Shown here one piece after another: positions 16,483-23,538 of a stretch of DNA of 23,538 nt. Location of the stretch: contig DCFT01000076.1 in assembly GCA_002319885.1 (NCBI GenBank), positions 1 to 23,538 on the forward strand. The letters run 5' to 3'. Made by a program: the position numbers and the translations under genes. The DNA comes from Bacteroidales bacterium UBA1797. Its GTDB lineage: Bacteria; Bacteroidota; Bacteroidia; Bacteroidales; VadinHA17. Numbering within the stretch: position 1 is the stretch's first letter; the number at the start of each line of letters is the position of its first letter. The notes below the pieces were generated by a model. It ran no database searches and was not told the origin of the DNA. It saw only the letters and a program-made list of their open reading frames with translations.

Positions 16483-16490
16483 TAACTTTG
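16483..16490 (+). promoter_or_regulatory. -7 promoter element (TAACTTTG) for the nucleotidyltransferase gene
   Basis: This is a perfect TAnnTTTG with 33 nt to the ATG at 16524. It overlaps an in-frame TTG at 16488, which argues against that codon as the start. Confidence 0.55.
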
Positions 16491-16523
16491 TCAGGAATAA
16501 TTAACAAATTGTCATATCTATAT

Positions 16524-17948
16524 ATGAATATATGTCTTAATGACAAAATTTTCGGGATACTTTCCTCTGTGGTTACATCGGAGAATGTACAGGCATATGT
16601 TATAGGTGGCTGGGTAAGAGACTGTCTTCTTAAAAGGGAACATCCCGATAAGGATATTGATATTGTGGTTATCGGAAGCGGGATTGATATTGCAAAGAAA
16701 GCAGCAAGGGCGATCCATTCTGGGATCAAAGTGAGTGTCTTTAAAAATTTTGGAACCGCCATGTTCCGGAATAATGATTATGAGATCGAGTTCGTTGGTG
16801 CCAGGAAAGAGTCGTACGACAGGAATTCAAGAAAACCCTTTGTTGAAGAAGGGACTCTTGAGGATGATCAGAGAAGAAGAGATTTTACTATAAACACACT
16901 GGCAATAAGTTTAAACAAAGAGACATTTGGAGAGTTTCTGGATCCTTTTGGTGGAATTGATGACCTTAAGAAGAAAATAATCAGAACACCTCTGGATCCC
17001 GATAAAACTTTTTCAGATGATCCGTTGAGGATGATGAGGGCTATCAGATTTTCCTGTCAGCTTAATTTCACAATTGAGAATATAACATTCATTTCAATTA
17101 AAAAAAATGCAGAAAGAATAAAAATTGTATCTGCCGAAAGAATTATAACAGAGCTGAACAAAATAATAATGTGCGCTCATCCTTCAAAAGGTTTTATACT
17201 TCTGGAACAAACAGGCTTACTGAAAATTATCATTCCGGAGCTTGATAATCTTAAGGGTGTTGAAACAAAAGAAGGTAAAGCACATAAGGACAATTTCCAT
17301 CATTCAATAAAAGTTCTGGACAACATCAGCAAAATCAGTGATAATCTATGGCTAAGATGGGCTGCATTGCTTCACGATATAGCAAAACCTGTAACTAAAA
17401 AATACCAGCCCGATACCGGATGGTCATTTCATGGACATGAATTTATTGGTTCTAAGATGGTACCTGAAATCTTCAGAAAACTCAAACTTCCTCTGAATGA
17501 GAAGATGAAGTATGTTCAGAAAATAGTCGAACTGCATCTCAGGCCTATAGCACTTTCGCAGGATCTGGTAACTGATTCAGCTATAAGAAGATTGCTTTTT
17601 GAAGCTGGCGATGATATCGATGATCTTATGATGCTGTGTGAAGCTGATATAACATCGAAAAATGAGGCTAAGAAAGCCAAACATCTTGAAAACTTTAAAC
17701 TTGTAAGAACAAAGCTGAGAGAGATTGAAGAGAAGGATGCTGTAAGGAATTTTCAGCCACCTGTTGATGGCAGTGAGATCATACTTACTTTTGGGATTAA
17801 GCCTGGTAAAGAAGTAGGCATAATTAAAAATGCCATCAGAGAGGCTATCCTCGATGGGATAATTCCAAATGAACACGAAGCGGCCAGGAAACTGATGCTT
17901 GAAAAAGGAGTTCTGCTTGGTCTTACTCCCGTTGATCAGGCACCCTGA
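16524..17948 (+). CDS. cca: CCA tRNA nucleotidyltransferase / poly(A) polymerase family with HD domain, 474 aa
   Basis: The protein is likely the enzyme that builds or repairs the CCA end of tRNA. The nucleotidyltransferase core has GGWVRD (28-33), the metal-binding pair D44/D46 (DKDIDIVV), EIEFVGARKE (87-96) and RRRDFTINTLA (117-127). The tRNA-binding region contains DPLRMMRAIRFS (166-177). The C-terminal part carries an HD phosphohydrolase motif (LLHDIAKP, H284 and D285), as in many bacterial Cca proteins. The family also includes poly(A) polymerases, so the exact product is inferred. The start is ATG 16524, since the upstream TTG lies in the promoter. The last 26 bp overlap the convergent nuclease gene. 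Confidence 0.92.
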   Translation: MNICLNDKIFGILSSVVTSENVQAYVIGGWVRDCLLKREHPDKDIDIVVIGSGIDIAKKAARAIHSGIKVSVFKNFGTAMFRNNDYEIEFVGARKESYDRNSRKPFVEEGTLEDDQRRRDFTINTLAISLNKETFGEFLDPFGGIDDLKKKIIRTPLDPDKTFSDDPLRMMRAIRFSCQLNFTIENITFISIKKNAERIKIVSAERIITELNKIIMCAHPSKGFILLEQTGLLKIIIPELDNLKGVETKEGKAHKDNFHHSIKVLDNISKISDNLWLRWAALLHDIAKPVTKKYQPDTGWSFHGHEFIGSKMVPEIFRKLKLPLNEKMKYVQKIVELHLRPIALSQDLVTDSAIRRLLFEAGDDIDDLMMLCEADITSKNEAKKAKHLENFKLVRTKLREIEEKDAVRNFQPPVDGSEIILTFGIKPGKEVGIIKNAIREAILDGIIPNEHEAARKLMLEKGVLLGLTPVDQAP

Positions 17949-18972
17949 TTTTAAGATCGAGAAGTATAGGTAGATGATCGCTATATCCTCCCTGGTATCT
18001 GAAACCCCGATATGTTGAATATGGACTCAATCCAGGATATTTAGGATCTTTCTTTAATAGAAAATCTGGCTGGAAAATGCTCAACATATCAGCGGAAGTA
18101 TAAAGCCCTTCGCTACATGTTAATAGTCTTTCAGAAACAATAGCCAGGTCAATCATTTCCCAGGTTCCCATATAACGATATGTCCCGCGTCCTTTTCTAT
18201 CAAGCTTATCCGACAGATTAACTAATGATCTTCCGGAATCACCAGGAGCAATAAGTGTTTGAATAACCTGATCATCAGAGGTAGAATTAAAATCTCCTAA
18301 AACAATGATTTTAGAAGATAAAATGTTTTTTTTAAAAATGGAATCAATTTTTTCTCTGACCATAGATGCTATACTCATCCGTAAGTTCTCACCGGCTAAA
18401 ACTCCTCCCCTTTTTGAAGGCCAATGATTTATTATGAAGTGAATAGTATCAGAACCTATAAGCAGTTTGGCATAAAGTACACTTCGTGAATTAAAGTCCT
18501 TTCTATTGATCATCTCAGGGATCCAATAGCGGTAGTATAGGACCCTGGCAATCTTTTTCTGATAAATAAGACAAACATCTATACCTCTTCTATCAGGTGA
18601 TTCCTCGTGAATAATACCAAAATTAAATTTTGATAAATAAGATCCGGAAATGAGATCTTCTAACACTTTCCTTTTTTCGATCTCACAAAAAGCAATAACT
18701 GCCGGAGTATTCCACTCACCCGCCGCAATGATTGTTTTATAAAGTGAATTCATTTTCTTATTATACCTCGCTGAATTCCATCCCATTAAGCCATTCGGAA
18801 GAAAGCTGTTATCATCAGTAAGCGAATCGTCATAAATATCAAAAAAGTTTTCTACATTATAGAACATAACTCTTACAGGCTGAGAATTTACAACCTGTGA
18901 ACAGACCGGTTTGTATAAAAATGCCAGAAGCAAGAAAGTTGCTGATATGTCCGAATACAACTTTTTTGACAT
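17923..18972 (-). CDS. Secreted endonuclease/exonuclease/phosphatase-family protein, 349 aa
   Basis: The protein has the DNase I-like fold: YNVEN (38-42, N39), the metal-binding E97 in FCEIE, SPDRRGIDV (125-133), NHWPSKRGG (182-190, H183), GDFN (226-229) and SDHLP (331-335, D332/H333), all of which should be catalytic. A signal peptide (1-25, ending VCSQ) suggests export to the periplasm or outside. Whether it cuts nucleic acid or a phosphoester lipid cannot be told. It lies 18 bp after a terminator-like hairpin that follows the PorP/SprF gene, and no promoter is obvious between them. Confidence 0.88.
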   Translation of the reverse strand: MSKKLYSDISATFLLLAFLYKPVCSQVVNSQPVRVMFYNVENFFDIYDDSLTDDNSFLPNGLMGWNSARYNKKMNSLYKTIIAAGEWNTPAVIAFCEIEKRKVLEDLISGSYLSKFNFGIIHEESPDRRGIDVCLIYQKKIARVLYYRYWIPEMINRKDFNSRSVLYAKLLIGSDTIHFIINHWPSKRGGVLAGENLRMSIASMVREKIDSIFKKNILSSKIIVLGDFNSTSDDQVIQTLIAPGDSGRSLVNLSDKLDRKGRGTYRYMGTWEMIDLAIVSERLLTCSEGLYTSADMLSIFQPDFLLKKDPKYPGLSPYSTYRGFRYQGGYSDHLPILLDLKIRVPDQRE

Positions 18973-18983
18973 AAGACTTCCTG

Positions 18984-19027
18984 AAAAAGGATGAGGCTGT
19001 CGCCAAAGTCCTTTGTGACAGCCTCAT
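18984..19027 (-). terminator. Hairpin and T-run after the PorP/SprF gene
   Basis: On the minus strand, ATGAGGCTGTC (19027-19017) pairs with GACAGCCTCAT (19001-18991), an 11-bp perfect stem, and CCTTTTT follows. The loop contains a second CAAAG/CTTTG pairing. It likely ends or attenuates the adhesin-PorP transcript before the nuclease gene. Confidence 0.75.
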
Positions 19028-19043
19028 TATCAATTTTTAAAAA

Positions 19044-20042
19044 TTAATAAGCATTCAACCAGCGGTATCTCCTGGCGCTCTCGCCGAATTTCACAGCAAC
19101 TGTAAGTTCATGGCTTCCATAGCTTTCTCTCCTTATGTCAGTCAATGTGAAATCAAAAGCATAAGCAAAATAGAATCTGTCATACTTTAAGCCCATCATC
19201 ATTATAATGGCATCATTGGTACGCCAGGAGATTCCTGCCCAATAGTCCTCCTTATAATAGATCCTGGCTGTAAGATCCATTTGAAACGACTTAAAAAACA
19301 TATCTGATGCTTTCAGGAGTGCAGATGGTTCTAAAGTCCAGTCAGATGACAACGGGAGCTTAACACCACCTGTAAGGAAATAATTGCCAAGTTCGCTTCT
19401 CTTTGTACCGGAGGTATCTGCAATAAGGATTGAACCTCTCAGTAAATTAGACATAGCAAATCCTACATAATATCTTGAGGTAGTAAAGCTTGCTCCAAAG
19501 TTGAAGTCAGGAATAAAAACTGATCTGTCGTATGAATTAAGCAACGGGTCAGCCTGATCATAAATCAAACCGTTGGTGTTAACAGCAAATTGATAAGCAG
19601 TCATTGCAAGTCCGAAAGAGAGATCATTTGGGATTCCTTCAGTTCGTCCCATTGCAATATGATAAGCATAAGCAAGCTGCAGTCCTGTCCGATGCATAAT
19701 ACCGTTATTATCATTGAAGATGTATCCTCCGAGACCTACTTTCCCTCCTCTTGTCGGTTTAACGATCTTTTTCCTTACCGCAGTTGATTTAGAGATAAAA
19801 CTGTTTTTAAGAATACGCGTTTGAAAGCTGGCAGCATAAGTGCTTGGTGCTCCGGTCATTCCAACCCACTGTTCTCTTACGGTCAGGTTAACAGTAGTAT
19901 AGCCATCCCGACCTGCAAATGAAGGATTTATCAGAAATCCATTCATGATATACTGACTGTACATAGGTACCTGCTGTGCAGTAGCGGCTCCAAAGATGAA
20001 GCTGAGAATTATTGCTGGCAATATGCTTCTTAAATACCTCAT
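19044..20042 (-). CDS. PorP/SprF-family type IX secretion membrane protein, 332 aa
   Basis: A signal peptide (1-22, ending TAQQ) precedes the family hallmark PMYSQYIMNGFLINPSFAGRDG (from 26), then alternating strands typical of an outer-membrane beta-barrel, such as WAGISWRTNDAIIMMMGL and FYFAYAFDFTLTDI near the C-terminus. In Flavobacterium, SprF helps the SprB adhesin reach the cell surface through the type IX system. Here the gene follows the adhesin gene by 25 nt on the same strand, so the same role is inferred. No core type IX secretion gene is in the window. Confidence 0.93.
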   Translation of the reverse strand: MRYLRSILPAIILSFIFGAATAQQVPMYSQYIMNGFLINPSFAGRDGYTTVNLTVREQWVGMTGAPSTYAASFQTRILKNSFISKSTAVRKKIVKPTRGGKVGLGGYIFNDNNGIMHRTGLQLAYAYHIAMGRTEGIPNDLSFGLAMTAYQFAVNTNGLIYDQADPLLNSYDRSVFIPDFNFGASFTTSRYYVGFAMSNLLRGSILIADTSGTKRSELGNYFLTGGVKLPLSSDWTLEPSALLKASDMFFKSFQMDLTARIYYKEDYWAGISWRTNDAIIMMMGLKYDRFYFAYAFDFTLTDIRRESYGSHELTVAVKFGESARRYRWLNAY

Positions 20043-20067
20043 ATAGTTATTATTCTAAGTATTGTAA

Positions 20068-23000
20068 TTATTGTCTGATTATACTTATTACACCGGTTCT
20101 CGGCTTGGATCCATCATTCAGATGTAGCACATAATGATATGAATCTGTAGGTAAGAGGGCGCCTTTAAATGTACCATTCCACGGGTTAGCTGCAAGGTTT
20201 TTGGTATGGAATACGAGTTTACCCCACCTTGTAAATACAAAGACTTCAGCATCAGGGAACCTATCAATATTTTTAATTACCCAGGTATCATTAAATCCGT
20301 TATTGTCCGGAGTAATGATATCAGGGATTATCAGGCATTTATCAGATATATTGCTTTGAACAACAATATCCTTGGAAACGGCACATCCGTTCTTGTCGGT
20401 AACAGCCACACTGTAAGTGCCGTCAGGAATATCTGCCCTAAGAACTCCTGTTATACCTTCTTCCCAAAACTCCGTAAATGGTTGTGTTCCACCGGTGATT
20501 GTCAGCGTAATTGAGCCATCAGGAACGCCAGGACATGATGAAGGAACAGTTGTAGCCTCAATTGATATTATATCTGGCTCATTGATTGTAGCAGCAACAT
20601 TCGCAGTACATAAATTAGCATCCTGTACGGTAATAGTATAATTACCGCCAGAGAGGTTACTAAAAATACCTGAAGCCTGATATGAACCTCCATTTAAACT
20701 ATAAAGGTACGGAGCTATACCGCCTCCACCGTTTATGGTCACCGATCCGTTACCTGAGCCTGAACATGTAACATCTGAATGCGTGACAATGCTTCCTGTC
20801 AGTTTTTCTAACGGTTGATTTATTGTTACCATAACATCAAACGTACAAAGATTGGCATCCTGAACTGTTACGGTATATGGTCCTGACATAAGCGATCCAA
20901 ATGTTCCTGACACTTGGTAAGATCCTGCACCCAGCTTATATAAATATGGTTCAATACCTCCTGATCCGGCTACAGTAACACTTCCCGTATTGTTTCCAAA
21001 ACAAAGAACATCCGTTTGAGAAGTAATTATTCCCACCAGAGCAGAAGAAGGTTGATTAATGGTAACGTCAACCTCAAATGTATTCAGAGCAGCATCTCTG
21101 ATTATTACCGTATATGTTCCGGCAGCTAATGAAGTGAAAGTACCTGATGTCTGATACGCGCCACCATTAAGACTGTATTCATAAGGTGTCACTCCACCTT
21201 TACCTGTTACTGTAAGACTTCCGGTTAAGGAACCAAAACAGGAAACATCAGTTTTCGAAGAAAGAATTCCTGATAAAGTTTCTGCCGGTTGCAAAATAGT
21301 CACCGCAATATCGACAGTACAGAGGTTAAAATCCTGAACGGTTATAGTATAGGATCCTGCACCAAGTGATCCGAATGTGCCTGAAATCTGGTAATCGCCT
21401 GATCCGATTTTATACTGATACGGAGCAGTCCCTCCTGCAGCATCAACTGTAACACTTCCATCTTCAGCACCAAATACAGAGGCATCAGTCTGTGATGTGA
21501 TTGAGCCTGTCAAAGCGGCAGGTTGTGTAATGTCAAGGGTACCTGTAACAGGTCCGCAACCATTTATGTCTGTGATACTCCATGAATAGGCTAATCCCGA
21601 AGGAATACCAGAAAAGACCCCGGTATCATTTGTAACTCCATTAAAAGTGTATGACAATGGGACTGAACCACCACTACCTTCAAGCGTTACAGTAGCTGTT
21701 CCTCCATTACAAGCAATATTTGTCGTTACTGATGCTGACCCGGTAATAACTTCAGGTTCTGCTACATCAAGAGTTCCTATCACCGGTCCGCAATTGTCAA
21801 CATCTGTTATACTCCATGAATAGGCTAATCCTGCAGGAATATTCGTAAAAATACCGGTTCCATTAGTAGTACCATTAAAAGTGTATGATAATGGAGCAGT
21901 TCCTCCAACACTTGTCAACGTAACCGTGGCTTCTCCTCCGTTACATGTAATAGGTGTTGTAACCGATGCGTCACCGGTTAATAGCGTAGCTGCTGCAATA
22001 TCCAGAGTACCGGAAACAGGATTGCAATTATTAATATCTGTTACACTCCATGAATATGCCAAACCTGCCGGGATTCCTGCAAAAATACCGGAACCGTTAG
22101 TTACACCATTAAAAGTATATGATAATGGAGCCGTACCTCCTGTTCCAGTAATAGTTACCGTTGCTGTACTGACACTACATGAAATAGCTGTTGTAACATC
22201 AGCTGATGCGGTTATAATATCTGGCTCAGGAACATCAAGTGTACCGGTTATCGGGTCACAATTATTGGCATCTGTTATGCTCCAGGCATAACCAGGTGCA
22301 GCCGGAATATCTGTAAATACTCCTGTACCATTTGTCATTCCATTAAATGTATATGAGTATGGAGGTGTACCGCCATTTCCAGTAAGGGTTACGGTAGCTG
22401 TACCACTATTACATGGAATAGCTGTAGTTACTAATGCTGATCCGGTAATTATGTCTGGTTCAGTAACATCAATTGTACCAGTTACCGGTCCACAACCGGC
22501 AACATCTGTTACACTCCACGGATAGGCTAGTCCTGCAGAAACACCAGCAAAGACACCGGTACCGTTTGTAACTCCATTAAAAGTATAAGATAATGGTGCT
22601 GTACCTCCACTCCCGGTAAGAGTTACTGTTGCAGCTCCACCATTGCATGTAATTGCTGCTGTTACAATTGCCGATCCGGTAAGTACATCCGGTTCAACAA
22701 CATCAATTGTCCCGGTAACTGGTCCGCAACTACCTGCATCTGTTACACTCCAAGCATAACCCAAACCGGCAGGAATAGCTGTAAATATTCCGGTACCATT
22801 TGTAACTCCATTAAAAGTGTAAGATAGTGGTGCTGTACCTCCACTCCCTGTAAGAGTTACTGTTGCAGCTCCACCATTGCATGAAATCGGGGTTGTTACC
22901 GACGCTGATCCAGTTAATAAATCAGGTTCTGTAACATCAGTTGTACCAGTTACTGGTCCGCAACCAGCAGCATCTGTTATACTCCATGGATAAGCCAACC

Positions 23001-23538
23001 CGGCCGGAATATCTGTAAAAATCCCTGTCCCGTTTGTCACTCCATTAAAAGTATATGATAATGGCGCAGTACCTCCATTTCCTGAAAGAGTGACCGTTGC
23101 AGTACCTCCATTACATATGATGCCTGCCGTAACTAATGCAGACCCTGTAAGCAATACTGGTTCTGTTATTGTGACATCAGCCATAGCAGTACAAAGATTG
23201 GCATCTGTGACTGTCACAGTATATAATCCAGCAATTAGTCCTGTAGCCGTAATACCTGTCTGCAGTGGAGATGTATTCCATGAGTAAGTATAAGGCCCAA
23301 CTCCTCCGGCAGGTACTGCCGTTGCTGATCCAACAGCCCCTCCGAAACATGTTTCATTAACCTGTGATGTTGTAACAGTCAGGGCAGTTGCAGGCTGTAA
23401 AATGGTTACATCAACTGTTGTTGTGCAGCCATTGGCATCAGTGATTGTAAAGGTATGGAGACCTGCCGTCAATCCAGTCTGAGCCGGAGCGATAGTGTAG
23501 GGAGCTGTTCCTCCTGCAGGTGCTATTACTGCTGAACC
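20068..23538 (-). CDS. Giant SprB-repeat adhesin with type B type IX secretion C-terminal domain, partial, at least 1156 aa
   Basis: The frame is open from the stop at 20068 to the right edge, so the N-terminus is missing; the TTG at 23472 is not a start. The visible protein is a chain of about 13 SprB-like beta domains, each with a GGTAPYxYxxN-type centre and a TDxNxC end. They fall into an edge domain, a longer domain, seven 78-residue units, four 78-79-residue units and one divergent unit. The last 90 residues form the gliding-motility-type C-terminal domain (IPDIITPDNNGFNDTWVI, then VFTRWGKLVF and NPWNGTFKG), which directs type IX export and retention at the surface. A role as surface adhesin is likely. 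It is paired with the PorP/SprF gene. Confidence 0.93.
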   Translation of the reverse strand, partial: GSAVIAPAGGTAPYTIAPAQTGLTAGLHTFTITDANGCTTTVDVTILQPATALTVTTSQVNETCFGGAVGSATAVPAGGVGPYTYSWNTSPLQTGITATGLIAGLYTVTVTDANLCTAMADVTITEPVLLTGSALVTAGIICNGGTATVTLSGNGGTAPLSYTFNGVTNGTGIFTDIPAGLAYPWSITDAAGCGPVTGTTDVTEPDLLTGSASVTTPISCNGGAATVTLTGSGGTAPLSYTFNGVTNGTGIFTAIPAGLGYAWSVTDAGSCGPVTGTIDVVEPDVLTGSAIVTAAITCNGGAATVTLTGSGGTAPLSYTFNGVTNGTGVFAGVSAGLAYPWSVTDVAGCGPVTGTIDVTEPDIITGSALVTTAIPCNSGTATVTLTGNGGTPPYSYTFNGMTNGTGVFTDIPAAPGYAWSITDANNCDPITGTLDVPEPDIITASADVTTAISCSVSTATVTITGTGGTAPLSYTFNGVTNGSGIFAGIPAGLAYSWSVTDINNCNPVSGTLDIAAATLLTGDASVTTPITCNGGEATVTLTSVGGTAPLSYTFNGTTNGTGIFTNIPAGLAYSWSITDVDNCGPVIGTLDVAEPEVITGSASVTTNIACNGGTATVTLEGSGGSVPLSYTFNGVTNDTGVFSGIPSGLAYSWSITDINGCGPVTGTLDITQPAALTGSITSQTDASVFGAEDGSVTVDAAGGTAPYQYKIGSGDYQISGTFGSLGAGSYTITVQDFNLCTVDIAVTILQPAETLSGILSSKTDVSCFGSLTGSLTVTGKGGVTPYEYSLNGGAYQTSGTFTSLAAGTYTVIIRDAALNTFEVDVTINQPSSALVGIITSQTDVLCFGNNTGSVTVAGSGGIEPYLYKLGAGSYQVSGTFGSLMSGPYTVTVQDANLCTFDVMVTINQPLEKLTGSIVTHSDVTCSGSGNGSVTINGGGGIAPYLYSLNGGSYQASGIFSNLSGGNYTITVQDANLCTANVAATINEPDIISIEATTVPSSCPGVPDGSITLTITGGTQPFTEFWEEGITGVLRADIPDGTYSVAVTDKNGCAVSKDIVVQSNISDKCLIIPDIITPDNNGFNDTWVIKNIDRFPDAEVFVFTRWGKLVFHTKNLAANPWNGTFKGALLPTDSYHYVLHLNDGSKPRTGVISIIRQ
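20071..20340 (-). other. Type B type IX secretion C-terminal domain of the adhesin
   Basis: The final 90 residues carry the family features: an initial Cys (KCLIIPD), TPDNNGFND, FTRWGK, NPWNG and a closing GVISIIRQ. Similar domains serve as sorting signals recognised by the type IX secretion machinery, often with help from a PorP/SprF partner. Confidence 0.88.
20554..21498 (-). repeat. Tandem array of four 234-237-bp SprB units (class D)
   Basis: Four units of 79, 79, 79 and 78 residues share SxTDVxCFG at the start, YxLGxGxYQxSGTFxSL in the middle and VQDANLCT at the end. Sequence identity between units is moderate. The first lacks the first conserved Cys and the second lacks the second. Confidence 0.85.
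21499..23136 (-). repeat. Tandem array of seven 234-bp SprB units (class C)
   Basis: Seven units of exactly 78 codons share GGTAPLSYTFNGVTNGTG, IPAGLAYxWSxTD and a Cys pair at positions 8 and 59. Units 2 and 3 share 52 of 53 bases at 22597-22649 and 22831-22883, offset by exactly one unit, so some copies arose recently by duplication or were homogenised by gene conversion. Confidence 0.9.

Noticed and set aside
21881..22291. 136-codon plus-strand frame within the adhesin
   Set aside because: It repeats with the 234-bp period of the opposite strand, as expected for a shadow of a tandem repeat.
21499..23136. CRISPR-like or satellite repeat array
   Set aside because: The period is 234 bp, always in frame, and codes for SprB-like domains.

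Overview
The window looks like chromosomal DNA of a member of the Bacteroidota, probably Bacteroidales or a close relative. Four things support this. The genes resemble Bacteroidota homologues, including an RprX/RprY-like sensor pair and type IX secretion parts. At least eight genes have the Bacteroidota sigma-factor -7 element TAnnTTTG just upstream. Shine-Dalgarno sequences are largely absent, with A/T-rich leaders instead. A PorP/SprF protein sits next to a giant SprB-repeat adhesin. The genus cannot be set from the sequence alone.

Left part (1-6182): the 5' end of a tRNA leaves the left edge on the minus strand. A small START-like protein gene follows, then a forward run of an LptF/LptG-type permease, ribBA (riboflavin) and fmt (initiator tRNA formylation). 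fmt meets a minus-strand lipoprotein glucosaminidase with two LysM domains tail to tail. Cytidine deaminase (cdd) is divergent from the glucosaminidase gene.

Centre (6169-13122): a sensor kinase and OmpR-type regulator operon (minus) is divergent from a small secreted, charged protein of unknown function. The region between them carries four TTAAC direct repeats spaced 11, 10 and 11 bp. They end where the -33 box of the outward promoter should be, so this looks like a response-regulator binding site. A bidirectional terminator, an RluA-type pseudouridine synthase with panB (minus), and dnaK with a strong terminator (plus) follow.

Right part (13207-23538): a secreted MORN/YwqK-like protein, xseA and xseB (exonuclease VII), thioredoxin (minus), a CCA-adding-type nucleotidyltransferase with an HD domain (plus), a secreted DNase I-fold phosphatase/nuclease (minus), a PorP/SprF protein (minus), and a very long SprB-repeat protein (minus) with a type B type IX secretion C-terminal domain. 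The last gene runs off the right edge. It and the PorP/SprF gene form a typical adhesin and outer-membrane partner pair.

Most of the window is housekeeping. I see no mobile element, CRISPR array, prophage or clear novel defence system. The points most worth a second look are the phased TTAAC array, the adhesin repeat array with its complementary cysteine losses, and the possibly leaderless sensor-kinase mRNA.
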